A stretch of DNA of 46,379 nucleotides from contig CACELY010000006.1 in NCBI GenBank assembly GCA_902560505.1, positions 1 through 46,379 of the forward strand. The letters are read 5' to 3'. This DNA comes from an uncultured Alphaproteobacteria bacterium. Its GTDB lineage: Bacteria > Pseudomonadota > Alphaproteobacteria > Rhodobacterales > Rhodobacteraceae. Numbering within the stretch: position 1 is the first letter of the stretch; each line of letters opens with the position of its first letter. This document shows positions 17,928-24,749 of this stretch, piece after piece. The translations under genes were made by a program, and so were the position numbers. A model generated the notes under the pieces. That model was not told the DNA's origin. It made no database searches and was given only the letters and a program-made list of their open reading frames with translations.

Positions 17928-18290
17928 ATGGAAAATAAAAAGTTATCCCGTATGGCGTATGCCGTTACCCAACTAGGTGAGACAGAGCCACCATTTTCAC
18001 ACCCGGGGTTTCCTAGTGGAGAGGGAAAATTCCTTTGTGTTTGCTGTTCAAGTGAATTATTTTCTTCATCCGAGAAGTTTGAAAGTGGTTCGGGATGGCC
18101 TAGCTTTAGTAGCCCGTTATCAGAAGACACTGTGGCCTCAAAAATAGACCTTTCACACGGAATGAGAAGAAGAGAAGTGAATTGTAGTAGCTGTAAAGCA
18201 CACTTAGGGCATGTTTTTGAAGATGGTCCTGCTCCTACTGGTCTGAGGTATTGTATTAATGGTGTTGCCTTAAAATTCAAGCCAACTTAG
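17928..18290 (+). CDS. msrB: Peptide-methionine (R)-S-oxide reductase
   Basis: MsrB reduces the R epimer of methionine sulfoxide in proteins. At 120 residues it is a short but complete domain. Zinc-binding pairs are seen as CVCC and CSSC, the substrate region as SGSGWPSF, and the catalytic Cys as RYCINGVAL. An N-terminal YAVTQLGETEPPFSHP matches the MsrB start, so ATG 17928 is supported. It is a single gene: olsB is divergent upstream and the BamE-like gene convergent downstream, with stop codons overlapping by four bases. The AT run upstream (tatatatatat) may form part of its promoter, not assignable to boxes with confidence. Confidence 0.94.
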   Translation: MENKKLSRMAYAVTQLGETEPPFSHPGFPSGEGKFLCVCCSSELFSSSEKFESGSGWPSFSSPLSEDTVASKIDLSHGMRRREVNCSSCKAHLGHVFEDGPAPTGLRYCINGVALKFKPT

Positions 18291-18727
18291 TCTGGGATCC
18301 TTACGCCGCCAACACCGACATTTGAAAAAAATGTAGCAATTAATGATCTTTCCTCTGTATTTAAAGTGGTGGTATCTGTGTTCATTTGAAGAGACTTTCC
18401 ATCTTTCAAATTAAACTTTTCAAGCTTCTTTAATTTATTTTTTTTATTAAAGTAGAGGACTAAAACATCTCTCGAAATTACTTTGGGTTCAAAAAATAAT
18501 ATTCTATTGGTAACCTGTGAAGAATATATAAATATTGGCTCTTGGTTGCCTAAAATCAAAGCAGGTTCTCCTAATCTTGATTTTGCAAAAGACAAAGAAG
18601 TTTTATTGACTTTAAGTTCATCGACACTGTCCTGCACCGGCATGTAGCCATTATTGGCTTTAATTCCCGAACAAGTATTTAAGAAAGAACAAGCTAAAAC
18701 TAAAAGTATAATTTTTTGTTTAAACAT
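18287..18727 (-). CDS. bamE: BamE/SmpA-like outer membrane lipoprotein
   Basis: BamE is a small lipoprotein of the outer membrane beta-barrel assembly machine. The 146 residues have a hydrophobic signal (IILLVLACSFL), a candidate lipidated Cys in LNTCSG, and the SmpA/OmlA-type core: a helix ending in KSRLGEPALI, then IFIYSSQVTNRILFFEP, VLVLYFNKKNKLKKLEKF. It lies divergently from the DUF177 gene, and that divergent pairing (BamE-like against DUF177-rpmF-plsX) is recalled from Rhodobacterales and supports the call. The residue before the Cys is Thr, an uncommon choice for signal peptidase II, so lipidation is probable but not certain. Confidence 0.78.
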   Translation of the reverse strand: MFKQKIILLVLACSFLNTCSGIKANNGYMPVQDSVDELKVNKTSLSFAKSRLGEPALILGNQEPIFIYSSQVTNRILFFEPKVISRDVLVLYFNKKNKLKKLEKFNLKDGKSLQMNTDTTTLNTEERSLIATFFSNVGVGGVRIPD

Positions 18728-18781
18728 ATTAAAATTGTTGATAGGTTTTTTTTCAAATTTTCAATAACTTGATGATATATC

Positions 18782-19312
18782 ATGAAAGAAATACAGGAAA
18801 TAGATAATTTCTCTTACATAATCTCACTAGAACAAATACAAAGAGACATTGAACATGAGTTTCACCTTGTTTGTTCCAAGGATGCTCTGAGGGAATTGAC
18901 TAAAAGCTTAAACGTTATAGAGGCAAAGAAGGCGAGCTTTAACGGGCATTTAAAATTACAAGAAGCAAACCAAATATTTTTACGTGGCACGGTCAAAGCA
19001 AAACTTATACAACCTTGCTCTATAACACTTGAACCTATGGTAACGACTATATACACACGACTTGCACGAACATTTTTTATTGGAACAAACGAAAATAAAC
19101 CAATGAAAAAGAGCGTTTTCGAGCTCACTGAAAAATCATTTGAAAGCGATATTATTCTAGACGAAATTAATTTAGGCGACGTATTAATGGAAACCATCAG
19201 CCTCGAAACACCTGATTATCCAAAAAAGTCAGGAGCATCTATAAGTTTAAATCCAACAGAACGTGTAGATAGAGAAAATCCTTTTTCTATTTTGAGTAAA
19301 CTCAAAAAGTAA
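18782..19312 (+). CDS. DUF177 (YceD) family protein
   Basis: DUF177/YceD proteins are encoded upstream of rpmF in most bacteria and have been linked to 23S rRNA accumulation. The 176 residues show the family core: an N-terminal FSYIISLEQI strand, a long helical segment, and the Cys motif IQPCSITLEPMVTTI, followed by acidic and hydrophobic stretches around DIILDEINLGDVLMETISLE and the terminal PFSILSKLKK, which resembles the conserved NPFAVLK ending. The ATG at 18782 faces the BamE-like gene across 54 bases. RpmF follows after 79 bases, where a separate promoter may sit. Confidence 0.88.
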   Translation: MKEIQEIDNFSYIISLEQIQRDIEHEFHLVCSKDALRELTKSLNVIEAKKASFNGHLKLQEANQIFLRGTVKAKLIQPCSITLEPMVTTIYTRLARTFFIGTNENKPMKKSVFELTEKSFESDIILDEINLGDVLMETISLETPDYPKKSGASISLNPTERVDRENPFSILSKLKK

Positions 19313-19326
19313 TTACAAGATTTTAC

Positions 19327-19354
19327 TTGCGCTATTTTCAATTTTGCTTATGGT
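19327..19354 (+). promoter_or_regulatory. Candidate sigma-70-like promoter for rpmF-plsX
   Basis: In the gap between DUF177 and rpmF there is TTGCGC, a 16-base spacer and TATGGT, about 37 bases before the rpmF ATG. Both boxes deviate from consensus and the region is AT-rich, so a chance match is possible. Placement before a ribosomal protein gene makes it plausible. Confidence 0.3.
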
Positions 19355-19391
19355 GCGTTGAAGAAACTCAATAATACTACGAGGAATCCAC

Positions 19392-19607
19392 ATGGGCGTG
19401 CCTAAGAGTAAAATTACGAGATCGAAAAGAGGTTTGAGAAGAGCGCACGACGGAATTATATCCCGCCAATACGGAGAATGTAGCAATTGTGGGGAATTTA
19501 AGTTATCTCATCACATATGTGGTGCATGCGGCTATTATGGTTCTGGAAATAAACAGAGAAGAGTAATAAATAAACTAGAATCCGAAGTTGGTGATGACGA
19601 AGATTGA
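19392..19607 (+). CDS. rpmF: Ribosomal protein bL32
   Basis: bL32 is a small zinc-ribbon protein of the large ribosomal subunit. The 71 residues begin MGVPKSKITRSKRGLRRAHD, matching the family start AVPK.K.S..RR..RRSH, and carry four zinc cysteines as CSNCGEF and CGACGYY. The C-terminal tail of about 15 residues is acidic (ESEVGDDED). GAGGAATCCAC before the ATG is a good ribosome binding site. PlsX follows after 35 bases, the linkage of ribosome and phospholipid synthesis seen across bacteria. Confidence 0.97.
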   Translation: MGVPKSKITRSKRGLRRAHDGIISRQYGECSNCGEFKLSHHICGACGYYGSGNKQRRVINKLESEVGDDED

Positions 19608-19642
19608 CGTTATTTAGCTAGATTAGGTATACCTGAAAGCTA

Positions 19643-20641
19643 ATGATAAGAGATAATAAAATCACTCTCTCAGTTGATTGTATGGGAGGAGATAACTCTG
19701 TAGAGGATATTATCGGAGGAGTGAAGCAGTTTTGTTCTGAAAATACTAATGATACCTTGCTTTTGCATGGCGATAAAAAAGCTCTGTCCAAAGCACTCGA
19801 TAGATATCCTGAAATAAAAAAAATGTGTAAGATTAGGCACTCTTACAAAGTAATCCAAATGGGGGATAAACCTTCTCAGTCAATTAGGGGAGGGAAAAAC
19901 TCAAGTATGTGGAATTCAATAGAAAGTGTTAAATCATCCAAAGCAGAGGTTGCAATTTCATGTGGAAACACTGGATCTTTAATGGCTATTTCAACCCTGC
20001 TTTTGAGAAAACTTCCTGATGTTAAAAGACCTGCTATCGCTATCTTTTGGCCTTCAACCTCTGATCAAGGTTTTAATGTTGTTCTAGACGCTGGAGCTGA
20101 TATCAAGGCACAGCCATCCGATTTGCTCGCTTACTCTAACTTCGGCTCAGATATATTCTCAAAAGTTTTTAATACACAAAAGATCAAAGTGGGATTATTG
20201 AACGTTGGTACAGAAACACATAAAGGGAATGAACAGTTAAGAAAGACATCAGAGATGTTTATAGAGACATTCACAGATGGAGGAATTGAGTACGTAGGGT
20301 TCGTAGAGGGCAGCGATTTTTCTTCTGATAAAGCTAATGTTATAGTAACCGACGGTTTTAGTGGAAACATCGCTTTGAAAACAGCTGAAGGCACAGCAAA
20401 TTTAATTAAAAAATTTTTCTTGGATGAGTTTAGTTCATCTATATCTGGAATATTCATGGGTCTTCTAATGAAAAGAAAGCTTAGGCGACTCAAAGAACGA
20501 ATGGACCCAAGAACTCTTAATGGAGGGGTCTTTGTTGGTTTAAACGGTCTAGTAATAAAATCCCATGGTAGTTCTGACTCCAAAAGCTTTTACTCAGCGT
20601 TAAAACTAGCAAAGACTATGTGTAAAACAAAATCCGCCTAG
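19643..20641 (+). CDS. plsX: Phosphate acyltransferase
   Basis: PlsX makes acyl-phosphate from acyl-ACP for PlsY, at the start of phospholipid synthesis, as a peripheral membrane enzyme. The 332 residues begin with the family motif LSVDCMGGDN, and continue with SMWNSIESVKSSKAEVAISCGNTG, GLLNVGTETHKGNEQLR, GFVEGSDF, VTDGFSGNIALKTAEG and a C-terminal NGGVFVGLNGLVIKSHG. Length is normal. In many alphaproteobacteria fabH follows plsX directly and then ihfA; here ihfA follows after only 65 bases and fabH is absent from this place. Confidence 0.97.
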   Translation: MIRDNKITLSVDCMGGDNSVEDIIGGVKQFCSENTNDTLLLHGDKKALSKALDRYPEIKKMCKIRHSYKVIQMGDKPSQSIRGGKNSSMWNSIESVKSSKAEVAISCGNTGSLMAISTLLLRKLPDVKRPAIAIFWPSTSDQGFNVVLDAGADIKAQPSDLLAYSNFGSDIFSKVFNTQKIKVGLLNVGTETHKGNEQLRKTSEMFIETFTDGGIEYVGFVEGSDFSSDKANVIVTDGFSGNIALKTAEGTANLIKKFFLDEFSSSISGIFMGLLMKRKLRRLKERMDPRTLNGGVFVGLNGLVIKSHGSSDSKSFYSALKLAKTMCKTKSA

Positions 20642-20660
20642 CTTACTGTAAAAACTTAAG

Positions 20661-20689
20661 TTGACATCCTAATAATACTTAAATTAGTT
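20661..20689 (+). promoter_or_regulatory. Candidate promoter of the ihfA operon
   Basis: The plsX-ihfA gap contains a perfect TTGACA at 20661-20666. Seventeen bases later comes the weak -10-like TTAGTT (20684-20689), with TTAAAT nearby as an alternative at suboptimal spacing. The -35 is the best consensus match I noticed in the window, while the -10 is poor, which could indicate activator dependence or chance. AAGGGGAGG follows as a strong ribosome binding site for ihfA. Confidence 0.4.
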
Positions 20690-20706
20690 TGTAAGGGGAG
20701 GTTAAG

Positions 20707-21009
20707 ATGGTACGCAGAACGGTAACTCGCCAAGATATTAGTGAAGCACTTTTTAGGAATGTAGGGCTATCAAAACATGAATCTGCCCATATGTTAGAGA
20801 CTGTTTTGGACCAGATATCGAATGCATTAATTGATGGTAAAAGTGTGAAACTTTCGTCATTTGGTACTTTTACCCCAAGACAAAAACATGAAAGAATTGG
20901 CAGAAATCCGAAAACTGGAGTAGCAGCTACTATAAATGCTCGGCGAGTAATAAGCTTCAAACCCTCCAAATTGATGAAAGAGCGTATTAACAAGTCTGAG
21001 AAAAATTGA
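20707..21009 (+). CDS. ihfA: Integration host factor alpha subunit
   Basis: IhfA pairs with IhfB to form the sequence-specific DNA-bending protein IHF, which shapes promoters, recombination sites and the nucleoid. The 100 residues contain the HU/IHF fold: [24 protein letters not shown], and the beta-arm [11 protein letters not shown] with the intercalating Pro, followed by [14 protein letters not shown]. The ATG at 20707 has GGGGAGG upstream. The stop TGA overlaps the TTG start of the MerR gene (TTGA), so these two are translationally coupled. Confidence 0.96.
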   Translation: MVRRTVTRQDISEALFRNVGLSKHESAHMLETVLDQISNALIDGKSVKLSSFGTFTPRQKHERIGRNPKTGVAATINARRVISFKPSKLMKERINKSEKN

Positions 21010-21473
21010 GCACAAAATTTGAAACCAAAAAAGCACCTAGAGCTTTTCGCACCATATCTGAGGTGGCTGGAGAATTAGAGTTGCAACCATACGTAATTCG
21101 TTTCTGGGAAAGCCAGTTTAAACAAATAAAACCCATGAGGGGAAAGGGGGGACGAAGATATTATAGACCGAGAGACATTGATTTTCTAAGAGGCGTTAAA
21201 ACCCTACTACATGGAAAAAATTTTACGATAAAAAAGGTTAAAGAGACAATTATAAAAAAAGGTAAAGAGTTTATAATTGCTAGACCAAATCAGGTAGTAG
21301 ATGACTTCTTAGCCGTTGAAAAACAAAAAATACAAATTAACTTCAATCATACTGGGAAAAGAACGATACTTATCAAAAGCCTTTCTAGTGAAGAGAAAAA
21401 GCTCGAGATTAATTCCCTAATAGCATCTTTAAATAAGTTACGAGAAGAAATGATAGCTAGAAAAAATATTTGA
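21006..21473 (+). CDS. MerR-family transcriptional regulator
   Basis: A 155-residue MerR-type DNA-binding protein. Residues about 13-80 form the winged helix-turn-helix: [42 protein letters not shown], followed by the second wing [14 protein letters not shown]. No cysteines suitable for metal sensing are seen, and the C-terminal part is a basic, coiled-coil-like segment. The same type of MerR gene lies beside ihfA in many alphaproteobacteria; its targets are not known to me. It starts at a TTG overlapping the ihfA stop, and the tRNA-Pro begins 7 bases after its stop. Confidence 0.88.
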   Translation: MSTKFETKKAPRAFRTISEVAGELELQPYVIRFWESQFKQIKPMRGKGGRRYYRPRDIDFLRGVKTLLHGKNFTIKKVKETIIKKGKEFIIARPNQVVDDFLAVEKQKIQINFNHTGKRTILIKSLSSEEKKLEINSLIASLNKLREEMIARKNI

Positions 21474-21480
21474 TTAACAG

Positions 21481-21557
21481 CGGGCTATGGCGCAGTCTGG
21501 TAGCGCGTTCGTCTGGGGGACGAAAGGTCGTGAGTTCAAATCTCGCTAGCCCGACCA
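21481..21557 (+). tRNA. tRNA-Pro (GGG anticodon)
   Basis: The 77 bases fold as a complete tRNA: acceptor stem CGGGCTA with TAGCCCG, D arm with GCGC..GCGC pairing around AGTCTGGTA, anticodon stem TTCGT/ACGAA with loop CTGGGGG giving anticodon GGG, and T arm GTGAG-TTCAAAT-CTCGC. The discriminator is A and CCA is encoded. Unlike most tRNA-Pro it has a canonical-looking TTCAAAT T loop. It lies between the MerR gene (7 bases) and dcd (4 bases), so it is probably cut out of a longer mRNA. Confidence 0.97.
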
Positions 21558-21561
21558 ACAA

Positions 21562-22668
21562 ATGAGTAAATTAATGCTTTTCAAAAGAAAAGGGGCTCTT
21601 CCCGCGGAGCAGATAAAAGCTTTACACAAACGATCATCTATAAAGTGTCTGCGACCCTTAACGGACAACCAGATCCAACCTGCTAGTATGGACTTACGAC
21701 TTTCTAAAAAGTGTTGGGAAGTTGAAGCTTCATTTTTACCTGGACATAAGAAAACTGTCAGACAAAAGCTATCTAAATTAAAAAAGAGGGAGATAGATAT
21801 CGGTCACTTTAGGACACTTGTAAAGGGCAAAATTTATATAATACAAATACAGGAAGAATTATGTTTGCCAGGTAACATTTCGGCGGTAGCTAATGCCAAA
21901 AGTTCAACTGGAAGATTAGACATATTGACGCGATTAATCTCCGATAATTCTAGCTGTTTTGATCGTGTCAGAAAGGGTTATAAGGGCAAAGTTTATGTGG
22001 AGATAGCTCCTATATCTTTTTCAATAACAATCAAAGAAGGGATAACATTAAACCAGCTACGATTTCATAACGAGCAACAAATTATAACTGACCGACAGCT
22101 AGAAAAGCTAAATACTAAATTTAATATAGTCGAAAACTCAACGCAGATTGATAACGGTATTACGATCTCTGTAAATTTAAAGGGAAAAGAAAATGAACCA
22201 ATTGGCTTCAAAGCGAGAAAAAGTTGCCCAGCAATTAATTTAAGTAAGCTTAACTTCTATAAAGTAGAAACTTTTTGGGAAAGACTATTCTCAAAAAAGG
22301 GTTACATAACTTTGGTGCCAGGAGCATTTTATATACTAAGAAGTAAAGAGTACATTACCATACCACCCCAGACAGCTGCCGAGATGGTTCCTTATGAAGT
22401 CAGGATGGGAGAGTTTCGCGTACATTATGCTGGTTTTTTTGACCCTGGTTTTGGGTTCACAAAAAATACTGTCGACAAGCGCTCGAAGGCTGTACTTGAA
22501 ATTAGGTGTCACGAAACCCCATTCATACTGGAAGACAGTCAGATTATTGGTAAACTAATTTATGAAACACTTTCCAGCATGCCAAGTGCAATGTATGGAG
22601 AAATAATTGGCTCCAATTACCAGGGACAAACACTCAAGTTATCAAAGCATTTTAAAGATTGGCAGTAG
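21562..22668 (+). CDS. dcd: dCTP deaminase, double-domain form
   Basis: Dcd converts dCTP to dUTP, feeding dTMP synthesis. The 368 residues are about twice E. coli Dcd (193) and match the alphaproteobacterial two-domain form. The first half has IQPASMDLRL, FLPG and AKSSTGRLDILTRLISD, with the Arg-rich substrate region; the second half has LVPGAFYILRS, MVPYEVRMGEFRVHYAGFFDPGFGF, a second copy of the dUTPase-type fold. The ATG at 21562 is only 4 bases past the tRNA-Pro CCA; another ATG at 21574 is possible because family members start near GALPAEQI. Its stop lies 1 base from the convergent scpB stop. Confidence 0.9.
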   Translation: MSKLMLFKRKGALPAEQIKALHKRSSIKCLRPLTDNQIQPASMDLRLSKKCWEVEASFLPGHKKTVRQKLSKLKKREIDIGHFRTLVKGKIYIIQIQEELCLPGNISAVANAKSSTGRLDILTRLISDNSSCFDRVRKGYKGKVYVEIAPISFSITIKEGITLNQLRFHNEQQIITDRQLEKLNTKFNIVENSTQIDNGITISVNLKGKENEPIGFKARKSCPAINLSKLNFYKVETFWERLFSKKGYITLVPGAFYILRSKEYITIPPQTAAEMVPYEVRMGEFRVHYAGFFDPGFGFTKNTVDKRSKAVLEIRCHETPFILEDSQIIGKLIYETLSSMPSAMYGEIIGSNYQGQTLKLSKHFKDWQ

Positions 22669-22669
22669 G

Positions 22670-23221
22670 CTAATCTCGGTTTAAATTTTTTACTGATAAC
22701 CCAAGATCCCTAAGTTCTTTAACTCCTGGAAGATCTTTAAGACTACTTAAATCAAAATAATCAAGAAACTTATCGGTTATTTGGAACGTCACAGGACGGC
22801 CTGGACTTGATTTCCTTCTACCAAATTTTATCCATTGTAAATCCATCAATAGGTCAATTGTACCAGACCCTACACTAACGCCTCTTATTTCTTCTATTTC
22901 AAGCTTAGTAACTGGTTGATGATATGCTACAATAGCTAACGTTTCTCGTGCTGCCCTTGATAAGTTCTTTCTAGCAACTATTTTCTTAACGAATAGATGA
23001 TCTAGATCTTTAGCAGTTCGTAAGGCAATTGAATTGCCGACGCGTTTTAGATTAACACCTCTTGTTTCATAATGTTTTTTTAGTGTTTCAATTATAGACT
23101 CTATATCCGCATTTTGAGGCAAATTTTTCTTTAAATCCCTAATTGAAAGTGGCTCTGAGGAAGTAAATAGTAATGCTTCAACAACCCTCTCCATATCTTG
23201 TTGGTTCAAAGATAATTCCAT
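22670..23221 (-). CDS. scpB: Segregation and condensation protein B
   Basis: ScpB is the winged-helix kleisin partner that joins ScpA and SMC in the bacterial condensin. The 183 residues show the tandem winged-helix family: VVEALLFTSSEPLSI, ALRTAKDL, RAARETLAIVAYHQPVTKLEIEEIRGV and GRPVTFQITDKFLDYF. It overlaps scpA by one base, the classical coupled pair. In Rhodobacterales the tat genes often follow scpB, but here the convergent dcd gene follows at once. Confidence 0.95.
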   Translation of the reverse strand: MELSLNQQDMERVVEALLFTSSEPLSIRDLKKNLPQNADIESIIETLKKHYETRGVNLKRVGNSIALRTAKDLDHLFVKKIVARKNLSRAARETLAIVAYHQPVTKLEIEEIRGVSVGSGTIDLLMDLQWIKFGRRKSSPGRPVTFQITDKFLDYFDLSSLKDLPGVKELRDLGLSVKNLNRD

Positions 23222-23997
23222 TAAACCGTATTTCCGTTGCTAACTTTAGCCAACTCTAAACTAGAAAAGGCATTTGCCTGCTTCATTTGAATTTTTCCTA
23301 ATTTTGTATATTCGAGTAATCCGCAGAAAATAGATGCAGCACAGCGCTTGGCTTCAATCCCAGACAATGCATGTATTTCCTTAACCAAATTTGGGAAACT
23401 AATTAATGCTTTTGATCCCTTCACTTTCTGCTCAATGAAACTAATCGCTTTGTCTAAAAACAAATATTCCTCTTTAGCACCCAGAGCCACTTCGTAATTT
23501 CTCTTATCTACAATACCCATATAGGCCTTTAGTATATCTGCCAGCTGTACCCTTAAAAAATCTTCTTTAATCATTTTTTCATCTCGATAAAGACTGCTTG
23601 GAAAAAAATTTTTGGAAAGCTGCGGTCTATCAAACAACAATATAGCCTTTTCTCTTATTTTAGCTAATCTTTGAAGTCTTAACGCCAATAGTTCATTGAT
23701 CTTATCAGCATCCTCCTCTTTGAACTCATCCTCAGGAATAATTAATTGACTTTTTAATAAAGTGAGCCAAGACGCCATAACTAGATAGTCTCCAGCAAAT
23801 TCTAATTTGAACTTATACCTCTGTTCCCTAAGATAATCTAAGAACTGATCAGCAAGAATACCCAACTGTAATTTTTTTAGGTCCACCTTCTGCTTCTTTG
23901 CAAGCGTAAGCAAAAGATCTAAGGGACCCTCAAATCCTTCCAAACTGACATATAATTCAGGCTTGATATCCTTATTATATTCTGTTGATTTATCCAT
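23221..23997 (-). CDS. scpA: Segregation and condensation protein A
   Basis: ScpA is the kleisin that bridges SMC heads in chromosome organisation. The 258 residues contain the N-terminal signature LEGFEGPLDLLLTLAKKQKVDLKKL, the membrane-like helical block FAGDYLVMASWLTLLKSQLIIP, and a C-terminal winged helix (AASIFCGLLEYTKLGKIQMKQ). The ATG at 23997 is 7 bases after the SPOR gene stop, and the stop overlaps the scpB start by one base. No smc gene is in the window. The nagZ gene usually found just upstream in relatives is absent. Confidence 0.94.
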   Translation of the reverse strand: MDKSTEYNKDIKPELYVSLEGFEGPLDLLLTLAKKQKVDLKKLQLGILADQFLDYLREQRYKFKLEFAGDYLVMASWLTLLKSQLIIPEDEFKEEDADKINELLALRLQRLAKIREKAILLFDRPQLSKNFFPSSLYRDEKMIKEDFLRVQLADILKAYMGIVDKRNYEVALGAKEEYLFLDKAISFIEQKVKGSKALISFPNLVKEIHALSGIEAKRCAASIFCGLLEYTKLGKIQMKQANAFSSLELAKVSNGNTV

Positions 23998-24004
23998 TTC
24001 TCTA

Positions 24005-24736
24005 TTAATTACTACCTAAATCACTTAATAATAAGCACGAAAACTGTCTAGTAGAAAGTATTGAACATAACTTTTCACCTTCTTCTTCAGAACGAATATT
24101 AGTCAATTCAACTCGAAAAAAAATTGTTTCCCCTTCTAACTGCTCAAAAACTTTTAAGTTGTTGATATTTAAAAGAGTATCATTTCTTCTTTTTATAAAT
24201 TGTCTGAATTCATCTGCTTGCGATAAAGTGTCGAATGAGCCTAAATAAAGTTTCACCATCCCTTGCTGGTTTTTGGCTTCTGGTTCATCATTTTTTTCTT
24301 CATTACTATCAACGACCTCTCTGAGAGCATCCTCAATAGCTGAGGTTAAATTTTTCTGATCATCTTTACCGAGTTCATTGAACTTTATTTCTTTTCGAAG
24401 ATTTACAAAATTTTGGTCTGAATTTTTCAAAATTATTTCGTTTTTTTCTGGCATCTTAGAATCACTCTCAAGGTTTTTGTAGATTGATAGATCTTCCTCA
24501 TCGAATAACTTCCCGCCGGGGTCATCAGGTTCAATCCTTATGTCTCCTTGTAAAGCATTTATTATAGGTAAACTATTTATTGTCTTTTCAGGAATTTTAA
24601 TCGCCCAATAGGAAATTAAACCTATAATAACCAAAGAAAAACAACTCACTAACCAACCCCCAACTAAGAACAAATAATCTAATGTGGTTTTCTTCACTGT
24701 GGTATAAGATGTAATTTCGTGTGCCTGTTCGCTCAT
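24005..24736 (-). CDS. SPOR-domain membrane protein
   Basis: SPOR proteins bind denuded septal peptidoglycan and take part in division. A cytoplasmic N-terminus is followed by one transmembrane helix (LVGGWLVSCFSLVIIGLISYW), a long charged linker rich in Asp, Glu and Lys, and a C-terminal SPOR domain of about 75 residues beginning MVKLYLGSFDTLSQADEFRQ. The track starts at TTG 24775, inside argS; the ATG at 24736 (MSEQAHE) has AGAGGAAAA just upstream and lies after the argS stop, so it is taken as the start, giving 243 residues. Gene position between argS and scpA matches relatives. Confidence 0.86.
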   Translation of the reverse strand: MSEQAHEITSYTTVKKTTLDYLFLVGGWLVSCFSLVIIGLISYWAIKIPEKTINSLPIINALQGDIRIEPDDPGGKLFDEEDLSIYKNLESDSKMPEKNEIILKNSDQNFVNLRKEIKFNELGKDDQKNLTSAIEDALREVVDSNEEKNDEPEAKNQQGMVKLYLGSFDTLSQADEFRQFIKRRNDTLLNINNLKVFEQLEGETIFFRVELTNIRSEEEGEKLCSILSTRQFSCLLLSDLGSN

Positions 24737-24749
24737 TTTTCCTCTAAGA

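Noticed and set aside
17921-18280. Minus-strand ORF of 119 residues covering msrB.
   Set aside because: It mirrors the msrB reading frame, whose zinc and catalytic cysteines are clear; the antisense protein has no recognisable features.
21562-22668. Dcd as a fusion or duplication artefact because it is twice the E. coli length.
   Set aside because: The double-domain form is the usual one in alphaproteobacteria and both halves are well conserved.
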